DNA of 64,000 nt from Kosakonia sacchari (GTDB taxonomy: Bacteria > Pseudomonadota > Gammaproteobacteria > Enterobacterales > Enterobacteriaceae). Numbering within the stretch: the first letter of the stretch is position 1; each line of letters starts with the position of its first letter. This document shows positions 52,989-59,368 of the stretch, piece by piece. The notes beneath the pieces were generated by a model that had not been told where the DNA came from, searched no databases, and saw nothing but the letters and a program-made list of their open reading frames with translations. Location of the stretch: assembly GCA_900109485.1 (NCBI GenBank), contig FOAY01000017.1, positions 1 through 64,000 of the forward strand, given 5' to 3'. A program made the translations under genes and the position numbers.

Positions 52989-54694
52989 TGCGCATCAACG
53001 TTGCCACCATCCAGTTTGAACCAACGCTGTTCAGAAAAGAGGAGAACGTCACTCGTCTGCTGGCATTAGCAACCCAGGCCGCGCGTGATGGCGCGCGCTT
53101 AATCGTTATGCCGGAAATGGCGACCACCGGCTACTGTTGGCTGGATCGCGCGGAAGTCGCCCCTTATGTTGAAACGGCGGACGGAGCCACCAGCCAGGCA
53201 TTTGCTGCCGTTGCACGCGAGTTTAACTGCTTTTTGGTCTTTGGCATGCCGGAGCGGGACCCGGTAACCGACCTCTACTATAACAGCGCCGTTCTGGTCG
53301 GGCCGCAGGGCGTGATTGGCGTCCACCGTAAAACGCACCCTTATATCTCGGAACCGAAATGGGCGGCTAACGGCGACGGCGGACATCAGGTATTTCACAC
53401 TGAGATCGGCAATATCGCGCTGTTGATCTGTATGGATATTCACTTTATTGAAACCGCCCGGCTGGTTGCGCTGGGCGGTGCGCAAATTATCTGCCACATC
53501 AGCAACTGGCTGGCTGAACGCACGCCTGCGCCTTACTGGCTCACGCGCGGTTGGGAGAACGGCTGCGCGCTGATCGAAAGTAACCGCTGGGGCTGGGAGC
53601 GGGGCGTGCAGTTCAGCGGCGGCAGCTGCATTGTCGATAGCCACGGGGATCTGCTGGCCAGTTGCGACAGCGGCGACCGGGTACTCAGCGCTGAATTACC
53701 ACTGCCTGAGGAGAATCCGCAACTGAATAAGCGTCGTCCTGAGCTGTATCAGCGTTTGATGACCAACACTTTGTTATGGAATCCACAGGACTTTTTTGGC
53801 TTATACGGGCGTAATCCACTGCCCGACGGCAAAGCCTCCCGTATTGCGGTGGCGCAGTTTCGCCCGCAAAACGATGTTGATGCCAATCTGTCGCAGATTC
53901 GGCACTGGGCCGAACAGGCGAAATCGGATGGCGCGGAACTGCTGGTATTACCGGAACGCGCGCTGACTGGCGGTGAGGGTAACCGCAACGCGCTGACGCT
54001 GGATGATGCGCCAGTACAGGCGCTGATCGCGCTGGCGGTGGAACTGGATATCGCGCTGCTCGCGGGGTTCGCCGAGCGGGAAGGGGAGCAGTGCTATAAC
54101 AGCGCGGTGCTGGTGAGCAGTGGCGGGCTCGGCGCGCACTATCGGCAGATTCATCTCAGCGAACAGGATCGGCAATGGGCCTGCGCAGGCAATCAGTGGG
54201 TGACCTGCGATCTGCCCTGCGGACGGGTCGGTATTTTGCTGGGCGAAGATCTGCTGGTGCCAGAGGCCGCAAGGATTCTGGCGCTGGAAGGCTGCGACAT
54301 CATTGCTTGCCCGGCTCAGCTCCATTCACCTGCGCCAATGGCGCACACGGGCACGGCGATCCCCCATGTCTGGCCGATTCCGCGCGGTGCCGATCCTTAC
54401 CACTGGCTGCTGCCGCGCGTTCGCGCGGGTGAGAATAATGTCTGGCTGGCGTTTGCCAACTGGCCAGCCGCGGAAGGAGAAAGCTTTGGTCTGAGCGGAG
54501 TATTCGGCCCGGATACGTTTGCTTTTCCGCGTAAGGAAGCGAAAGCTACCGGTGCGAAAGGGCTGGCGGTGCTGGATATTTCCACGGGTTCAGCCGATAC
54601 CACCTACCCCGATCATGTGGTAAGACGTAAAGACCTGGTGCTGATGCGTCAGCCGCATTACTACACTGCGCTGGTTGCTCAACCGCCGCGATGA
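52988..54694 (+). CDS. Two-domain carbon-nitrogen hydrolase (nitrilase superfamily) with a degenerate second domain
   Basis: A 568-residue cytoplasmic protein made of two nitrilase-superfamily domains. Domain 1 (about 1-275) has the full catalytic triad: Glu43 (MPEMATTG), Lys115 (VHRKTHPY), Cys148 (LLICMDIHF). Domain 2 (about 284-560) repeats the fold (IAVAQFRPQNDVDANL, LPERALTGG with Glu323) but has Gln387 where Lys should be (HYRQIHL) and Gly419 where Cys should be (LLGEDLLVPE). It is therefore probably non-catalytic, structural or regulatory. Substrate would be an amide, nitrile or N-carbamoyl compound releasing ammonia. It overlaps the permease by TAATG. I do not recognise a named enzyme of this architecture. 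Confidence 0.85.
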   Translation: MRINVATIQFEPTLFRKEENVTRLLALATQAARDGARLIVMPEMATTGYCWLDRAEVAPYVETADGATSQAFAAVAREFNCFLVFGMPERDPVTDLYYNSAVLVGPQGVIGVHRKTHPYISEPKWAANGDGGHQVFHTEIGNIALLICMDIHFIETARLVALGGAQIICHISNWLAERTPAPYWLTRGWENGCALIESNRWGWERGVQFSGGSCIVDSHGDLLASCDSGDRVLSAELPLPEENPQLNKRRPELYQRLMTNTLLWNPQDFFGLYGRNPLPDGKASRIAVAQFRPQNDVDANLSQIRHWAEQAKSDGAELLVLPERALTGGEGNRNALTLDDAPVQALIALAVELDIALLAGFAEREGEQCYNSAVLVSSGGLGAHYRQIHLSEQDRQWACAGNQWVTCDLPCGRVGILLGEDLLVPEAARILALEGCDIIACPAQLHSPAPMAHTGTAIPHVWPIPRGADPYHWLLPRVRAGENNVWLAFANWPAAEGESFGLSGVFGPDTFAFPRKEAKATGAKGLAVLDISTGSADTTYPDHVVRRKDLVLMRQPHYYTALVAQPPR

Positions 54695-54701
54695 ACCACA
54701 G

Positions 54702-54721
54702 ACGCGGCCTGCGGGCCGCGT
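54702..54721 (+). other. Strong intercistronic hairpin
   Basis: ACGCGGCC (54702-54709), loop TGCG, GGCCGCGT (54714-54721), perfect 8-bp GC stem with no T-run, between the nitrilase and the AmiC-like gene. Likely an mRNA processing or stability element that lets enzyme and regulator genes be expressed at different levels. Confidence 0.6.
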
Positions 54722-54737
54722 TGATTCAGGAGCCATT

Positions 54738-55895
54738 ATGTCTGCCACTCAGCCGCTGCCTAAACGCGTTATTCCGGTCGGTATTCTCTACTCTGTTTCA
54801 GGCGATTATGCGGTTATCGGGCGCGAGATGCTCAACGGCATTCTGCTGGCGATTGAGGAGATAAATGCCAATCCCGCCCATGAATTTACCCTTGCTCCCG
54901 TGATCCGCGATCCGCAGGGTTCGCTGGATCTCTACTACGAATACTGCCACGACTTGCTCTATCGCCACGGCGTACGTCATGTGATCGGCTGCTACACATC
55001 CGCGGCGCGTAAAACCATTCTGCCATTGATCGAAGGCGCAAATGCGCTGCTGTGGCACTCCGCGCGCTATGAAGGGTTTGAGAGCAGCAACAGCGTGATT
55101 TACCTTGGCGCCACGCCCAATCAGCATATCTTGCCGATGCTCAGTTGGCTGTTACAGCAGCAGGCGGCGGAGATCTATCACATCGGTTCTAACTATGTCT
55201 GGTCCTGGGAGATGGATCGCATCACCCGTGAAGCCGTGATTCCTGCGGGCGGCAGCGTGGTGCAGAGCAAATTACTGCCGCTGGGCGACGAAAATGTAGA
55301 AACGTTAATCGCTGATATTATCGCCTGCCGCCCGAAAGTGCTCCTGAATACTATGGTCGGTAAAAGCGCCTACAGTTTTTACCGCGCCTGGCACCAGGCC
55401 TGCCAGCAGCAACCGTGGTTAAACGAGGTGCTGAAGCTGAGCCTGACGCTGTGTGAGCCGGAAGTGCAGTTAATAGGCGCAGAGGCGTTAGAGGGGTATC
55501 TGGTCTCTGCAAGCTGGTTTCAGTCGATTGACAGCGACGCCAACCGGCGTTTTCTGAGCAGCTATCGCCAGCGCTTTGGTGAACATGTCTCGCCGTCCGT
55601 GGACAGTGAGAGCGCCTGGCTGGCCGGACATTTGCTGGCGAGAGCCATTGTGCGCCACGGCAATGCCGACGTTGAAGGCGTGCGCAATGCCGTATTGCAG
55701 GACGAGATGGATTCGCCAGCCGGGCGGATTCGTCTCGACGCCGACAACAATCACTGCTGGTTGACCCCGCATCTGGCGCGCTGTCACAACGGCAGGCTGG
55801 AGAGTTTCTGGCAGGCTGATGCTGCGGTGAAGCCCGATCCCTGGCTGGCCTGGGTGGATCTCGCGAGCCTCACGCATCGCGGAGATAGCGCATGA
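54738..55895 (+). CDS. AmiC-like amide/urea-type ligand sensor (cytoplasmic periplasmic-binding-protein fold)
   Basis: From ATG 54738 (AGGAG 5 bases upstream) a 385-residue type I periplasmic-binding-protein fold without a signal peptide. This is exactly the length of Pseudomonas aeruginosa AmiC, which holds AmiR inactive until amide binds. Shared stretches include VGILYSVSGDYA, DPQGSLDLYYEYC, VIGCYTSAARKTILPLIEGANALL, YEGFE, and the C-terminal NNHCWLTP...KPDPW. Pocket positions differ from AmiC as I remember it: Tyr and Ser of GCYxS stay (86, 88), but the YPTP of AmiC is HSAR here (107-110), so the ligand is probably not acetamide. It overlaps the ANTAR gene by ATGA, supporting a protein pair. 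Confidence 0.88.
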   Translation: MSATQPLPKRVIPVGILYSVSGDYAVIGREMLNGILLAIEEINANPAHEFTLAPVIRDPQGSLDLYYEYCHDLLYRHGVRHVIGCYTSAARKTILPLIEGANALLWHSARYEGFESSNSVIYLGATPNQHILPMLSWLLQQQAAEIYHIGSNYVWSWEMDRITREAVIPAGGSVVQSKLLPLGDENVETLIADIIACRPKVLLNTMVGKSAYSFYRAWHQACQQQPWLNEVLKLSLTLCEPEVQLIGAEALEGYLVSASWFQSIDSDANRRFLSSYRQRFGEHVSPSVDSESAWLAGHLLARAIVRHGNADVEGVRNAVLQDEMDSPAGRIRLDADNNHCWLTPHLARCHNGRLESFWQADAAVKPDPWLAWVDLASLTHRGDSA

Positions 55896-56500
55896 GCCGA
55901 AAAAACGTGCAGATGCGCGGATTAAAAGTGTGTGTGATCGGCTGTTCCGAGCGTGATAATCACCATCTGGCGCAGCAGTTTAGCCGCATAGGAATTGAGG
56001 GCCTGTTCTGTGCGACGTTTCCTGACGAGAGCCAGCTGGCTGACCAACAGCTCCTGGTATTCGACGGCGATAACTCCACCCTGTTTCATCCCACGAACCT
56101 GCTACCCTGGCCCGCTCTGCCAAAGATTGCGCTTACCGCCATTGAAACGCCATCGCGTTTACAGTGGATTGCCGAGCAGAAGATCGACAGCTACATGCGC
56201 AAACCGGTACGTTTTGATGGTGTGATGACCGCCTTTACGCTGGCGCTTAATCATGCCGCGCACATCAACCAGCTCGAAGCGCAACTCCGGCGGCAGGAGG
56301 AGCGATTGCGCGCGCGTAAGTTTCTGTTTTCCGCGCAACTGCGGGTTATGCATGCGCTACGTCTGGAGGAGGACGATGCCTACAGCTTGCTGCGTCGCGC
56401 CTCAATGGCGCAACACATGACCATTGAAAACCTCAGTTGTGAGTTGCTGAACGACACGGAGTCCTGGCTCAACCGGTTGAAATCACTGCTGGTGGAATAG
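55892..56500 (+). CDS. AmiR-like ANTAR-domain transcription antiterminator
   Basis: A 202-residue RNA-binding antiterminator. The N-terminal part (about 10-120) is a receiver-like fold that lacks a clear phosphoacceptor Asp setting but keeps a late KP (104-105), as in AmiR pseudo-receivers. A coiled coil follows (INQLEAQLRRQEERLRARK, 125-143), then the ANTAR domain (about 145-190) with the conserved LRVMHALRLEEDDAYSLLRRASM. The gene overlaps the AmiC-like sensor gene. By analogy with AmiC/AmiR, ligand binding to the sensor would free this protein to bind the operon leader and stop termination at 51447-51483. Confidence 0.88.
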   Translation: MSRKNVQMRGLKVCVIGCSERDNHHLAQQFSRIGIEGLFCATFPDESQLADQQLLVFDGDNSTLFHPTNLLPWPALPKIALTAIETPSRLQWIAEQKIDSYMRKPVRFDGVMTAFTLALNHAAHINQLEAQLRRQEERLRARKFLFSAQLRVMHALRLEEDDAYSLLRRASMAQHMTIENLSCELLNDTESWLNRLKSLLVE

Positions 56501-56527
56501 CGTGCTGCGTTTCGCAAGATGCTGTAC

Positions 56528-56553
56528 AAAAAAACGGCCTCAGGAAGAGGCCG
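56528..56553 (-). terminator. Hairpin terminator read on the minus strand
   Basis: CGGCCTC (56535-56541) pairs with GAGGCCG (56547-56553); on the minus strand it is followed by seven T (A-run 56528-56534). It can end minus-strand transcripts from the remnant and GGCT-like genes and may also stop the ANTAR gene transcript. Confidence 0.7.
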
Positions 56554-56676
56554 GAGCGTGGATTTTCACTATTCCGCTTAGTTTCTGACGTTAATCACGC
56601 CGTATTTTGACGCTTGATTCTGGTCGCGCCGTCGCCACCCTCGGCGATGCGCCTTTCGCCGCAAGAACGCACGCTA

Positions 56677-56889
56677 TTAACCAGCGCTTATTCGTCCCGT
56701 GAATCGGTCGGATACGTGTGCTGACAGCGAAGGAACTGAGCGCCGCACGATCTCAGCGGCGTTGCCGGCTATCTCTTTGCCCGCAAATGCGCCGTAAACT
56801 TGATGGCACGCAGGCGGCGCGTCAAATCCGGCTGCCCATTCCTGTAGTGTGGTGTAAAAATGCGGATGCGATATGGTGATGGCTTTCAT
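56677..56889 (-). pseudogene. Remnant of a metallo-beta-lactamase-fold hydrolase gene
   Basis: A 70-codon frame whose first 25 residues, with ISHPHFYTTLQEWAAGFDAP, match the middle of an MBL-fold hydrolase family as I remember it (ISHPHYYTTMVEWAxAFDAP). The match stops abruptly after DAP; the expected YLHADDRQW and GGHFxG segments are not found. There is no MBL start region with HxHxDH upstream. I take it as a fragment left by deletion. Whether the 70-residue frame is expressed is unknown. The rest of 56554-56929 shows no other recognisable gene. Confidence 0.5.
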
Positions 56890-56892
56890 TTC

Positions 56893-56912
56893 AGAGCCGC
56901 TGATGCGGCTCT
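56893..56912. repeat. Perfect hairpin between the remnant and the GGCT-like gene
   Basis: AGAGCCGC (56893-56900), TGAT, GCGGCTCT (56905-56912). No T-run on either strand; likely an RNA end structure after the gene at 56930. Confidence 0.5.
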
Positions 56913-56929
56913 GTGCGGGTGCCAGCAGG

Positions 56930-57262
56930 TTATGCGGCTCGTGGCTGCAGCTGGTAAATCCATGCGCTGACGCGCTTGCCCTCAGCGGTGGTGACCTCGA
57001 CTAAAACGCGGTCGTAGCCCTCTTCAAATTCATCCAGCATGGGCCAGTGCGCAGTAAGGTTGTCGGACAAAAACAGGTAACCGCGTACCTGCGCGCCGTT
57101 TTTATCCAGTACGATGCCAGGAAAATCGGCGGCGGCTCCCCAGCCACGCGCGTAAAACGTACCGGTGACGTAGCCCGGCAGCCATTCACCGCCGATGTTT
57201 TCCAGGATATGTGCATTAGAGCAGCCGGGACGCAGCGTGCCGTAGACAAATAACGATTCCAT
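56930..57262 (-). CDS. Gamma-glutamylcyclotransferase-like (AIG2/GGCT fold) protein
   Basis: A 110-residue protein of the GGCT-like fold. The substrate-binding signature VYGTLRPG is at residues 6-13 and the acidic catalytic region MLDEFEEGYDR at about 75-85, ending with the usual AWIYQL. Such proteins cyclise gamma-glutamyl amines or peptides to 5-oxoproline, but many small members have unknown substrates. It differs from YtfP of E. coli. Start ATG 57262 is followed by MESLFVYG, the expected fold beginning. Confidence 0.85.
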   Translation of the reverse strand: MESLFVYGTLRPGCSNAHILENIGGEWLPGYVTGTFYARGWGAAADFPGIVLDKNGAQVRGYLFLSDNLTAHWPMLDEFEEGYDRVLVEVTTAEGKRVSAWIYQLQPRAA

Positions 57263-57378
57263 TTTCCCTCAACAATCAAAGCGATAAACACCCAATGGGC
57301 GAAGAGTATTCAAAATACGGTTTTGTGATGAGGTTCGCAACTGTCTGCAAGTGCGGTGCGCGGTAAACGCCGAAAAGC

Positions 57379-57407
57379 AAAAAGCCTGCTCGAAAGCAGG
57401 CTTTTTA
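57379..57407 (-). terminator. tRNA-Asn terminator
   Basis: AGCCTGCT (57383-57390), CGAA loop, AGCAGGCT (57395-57402), with A-run on the left that becomes T on the minus strand. Confidence 0.88.
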
Positions 57408-57411
57408 AATA

Positions 57412-57487
57412 TGGCTCCTCTGACTGGACTCGAACCAGTGACATACGGATTAACAGTCCGCCGTTCTACCGACTGAACTACAGAGGA
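57412..57487 (-). tRNA. asn: tRNA-Asn(GUU)
   Basis: A 76-nt tRNA with encoded CCA. The acceptor stem TCCTCTG/CAGAGGA, D-loop AGTCGGTA, anticodon loop CTGTTAA (anticodon GTT), and T-arm ACTGG-TTCGAGT-CCAGT are all intact. In E. coli tRNA-Asn genes flank yeeO in the same way. Confidence 0.97.
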
Positions 57488-57502
57488 ATCGTGTGGAGGC
57501 TT

Positions 57503-57530
57503 ATCTTAGCGGCGAAAAATCTTTTGTCAA
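57503..57530 (-). promoter_or_regulatory. Promoter of the minus-strand tRNA-Asn gene
   Basis: On the minus strand TTGACA (57530-57525), 16 bases, TAAGAT (57508-57503), followed by a short GC-containing discriminator before the tRNA. Confidence 0.75.
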
Positions 57531-57678
57531 ACCTCATTTTAGCGATGACGACCTGACTGCTGAATCCCTCGTCAGATTGATCTAATAAACACCGATTTTG
57601 GCGTAAATACTTTGCAGGTTCAGGGTTTCTCCCTCATCATTTGAAATGTGATTTCACCTTTCGCGGCTAAGGACCATT

Positions 57679-59127
57679 TTGAACCTCGTCACTCCCTTAC
57701 GCCAGGCTGTCATGCGTACGCCCTGGTACAGAAAACGTAAAAGTTACCGTGTCTTATTCTGGCGAGAAATCACCCCACTTGCCGTACCTATCTTCCTGGA
57801 AAACACCTGCGTTTTGATGATGGGCGTGCTCAGCACGTTTCTGGTGAGCTGGCTGGGTAAAGAAGCGATGGCGGGCGTCGGCCTGGCGGACAGCTTCAAT
57901 ATGGTGGTGATGTCTTTTTTTGCCGCCATTGATTTAGGGACGACGGTGGTCGTGGCCTTCAGCCTCGGCAAACTGGATAGTGAGCGGGCGAGGGCGGCAA
58001 CGCGGCAGTCGCTGGTGATCATGACGTTGTTTGCCATTATGCTGGCGGCGGTGATCCACTACTTTGGCACGCAAATCATCGACTTTATCGCCGGTGCGGC
58101 GACGGCCGAAGTTAAAGCGCTGGCGCTGACCTACCTTGAACTCACCGTTATCAGCTACCCTGCGGCGGCGATTGCGCTGATTGGCAGCGGCGCGCTGCGC
58201 GGCGCGGGCAATACCAAAATCCCGCTGTTGATTAATGGCGGGATGAATATCCTCAATATCATTATCAGCAGTATCCTGATTTATGGCCTCTGGGGCTGGA
58301 AAGGCATGGGTTTTGCTGGTGCAGGGCTGGGGTTGACCATTTCCCGCTATATTGGCGCGGTGGCGATTATCTGGGTGCTGATGATTGGTTTTAACCCGGC
58401 GCTGCGTATCTCGCTGAAAAGCTACTTCGAAAAACTCAACTTCTCCATTATCTGGGAAGTGATGGGGATCGGCATTCCGGCCAGTATCGAGTCGGTGCTG
58501 TTTAATGGCGGCAAGCTGTTGACGCAAATGTTTGTCGCGGGCATGGGGACCAACGTCATCGCCGGTAACTTTATCGCTTTCTCCGTGGCGGCGCTGATAA
58601 ACCTGCCGGGTAACGCGCTGGGCTCTGCGTCTACCATTATTACCGGTAAGCGCCTCGGTAAAGGACAGATCGGCCAGGCAGAACGCCAGCTACGCCATGT
58701 CTTCTGGCTTTCGACGCTGATGCTGACGGCCATTGCCTGGGGGACAGCGCCTTTTGCCGGGCTGTTCGCCGCCTTTTATACCCAGGAAGAGGATGTAAAA
58801 GAGGTGGTTAAAGTGCTTCTGTGGCTCAATGCGGCGTTTATGCCGATTTGGGCGGCGTCGTGGGTGCTGCCTGCAGGCCTGAAAGGCGCGCGCGACGCCC
58901 GTTTCGCCATGTGGGTTTCTATGCTTGGAATGTGGGGTTGCCGGGTGGTGGCAGGGTATACGCTGGGGATCATGCTCGGAATGGGCGTGATTGGCGTCTG
59001 GCTCGGGATGTTCCTCGACTGGGCGGTACGCGGCGTCTTCTTCTACTGGCGTATGGCGAGCGGCAGATGGCTGTGGAAGTATCCAAAGCCGCAGAAAGGC
59101 GCCATTTCTGCACAAGCTGGAGAATAA
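57679..59127 (+). CDS. yeeO: MATE-family exporter YeeO
   Basis: A 482-residue multidrug and toxic compound extrusion protein with about 12 membrane helices. E. coli YeeO exports flavins (FMN/FAD) and possibly dipeptides. KSYRVLFWREITPLAVPIFLENTCVLMMGVLSTFLVSWLG and FLVSWLGKEAMAGVGLADSFN are close to E. coli, as is LIGSGALRGAGNTKIPLLING. The start is TTG at 57679 with AAGGA 5 bases upstream; an ATG at 57712 is possible. It lies between two inverted tRNA-Asn genes, as in E. coli between asnW and asnU. Confidence 0.9.
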   Translation: MNLVTPLRQAVMRTPWYRKRKSYRVLFWREITPLAVPIFLENTCVLMMGVLSTFLVSWLGKEAMAGVGLADSFNMVVMSFFAAIDLGTTVVVAFSLGKLDSERARAATRQSLVIMTLFAIMLAAVIHYFGTQIIDFIAGAATAEVKALALTYLELTVISYPAAAIALIGSGALRGAGNTKIPLLINGGMNILNIIISSILIYGLWGWKGMGFAGAGLGLTISRYIGAVAIIWVLMIGFNPALRISLKSYFEKLNFSIIWEVMGIGIPASIESVLFNGGKLLTQMFVAGMGTNVIAGNFIAFSVAALINLPGNALGSASTIITGKRLGKGQIGQAERQLRHVFWLSTLMLTAIAWGTAPFAGLFAAFYTQEEDVKEVVKVLLWLNAAFMPIWAASWVLPAGLKGARDARFAMWVSMLGMWGCRVVAGYTLGIMLGMGVIGVWLGMFLDWAVRGVFFYWRMASGRWLWKYPKPQKGAISAQAGE

Positions 59128-59161
59128 TTCGGCAAACGCGCCGAAAAACACAAATCAGGCT

Positions 59162-59190
59162 TTGACAAGGCCCAGGGGCATCGCTAATAT
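59162..59190 (+). promoter_or_regulatory. Promoter of the plus-strand tRNA-Asn gene
   Basis: TTGACA (59162-59167), 17 bases, TAATAT (59185-59190), then a GC-rich discriminator CGCCCC, the form expected for a growth-rate and stringently controlled tRNA promoter. Confidence 0.88.
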
Positions 59191-59208
59191 TCGCCCCGTT
59201 CACACGAT

Positions 59209-59284
59209 TCCTCTGTAGTTCAGTCGGTAGAACGGCGGACTGTTAATCCGTATGTCACTGGTTCGAGTCCAGTCAGAGGAGCCA
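59209..59284 (+). tRNA. asn: tRNA-Asn(GUU)
   Basis: A 76-nt gene, identical in sequence to the minus-strand copy, with anticodon GTT and encoded CCA at 59282-59284. Confidence 0.97.
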
Positions 59285-59293
59285 AATTTAAGA

Positions 59294-59317
59294 AGCCTGC
59301 TTTCGAGCAGGCTTTTT
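59294..59317 (+). terminator. tRNA-Asn terminator
   Basis: AGCCTGCT (59294-59301), TTCG tetraloop, AGCAGGCT (59306-59313), T-run to 59317. Confidence 0.88.
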
Positions 59318-59368
59318 GCTTTTCGGCGTTCAGCAACCATCAGCGCCAGGTTGCCCCGGCGCTGTGAG

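Larger units (their letters stand above)
57366..57495 (-). repeat. Left arm of a 130-bp inverted repeat carrying tRNA-Asn
   Basis: This segment, read on the minus strand, is nearly identical to 59201-59330 on the plus strand: eight bases upstream of the tRNA (CACACGAT), the whole tRNA, its terminator, and 15 bases beyond. The two arms enclose yeeO. Confidence 0.85.
59201..59330 (+). repeat. Right arm of the 130-bp inverted repeat carrying tRNA-Asn
   Basis: Near-identical to 57366-57495 in inverted orientation; differences seen are few, such as AAATTTAAG against ATATTTAAA between tRNA and terminator. Confidence 0.85.
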
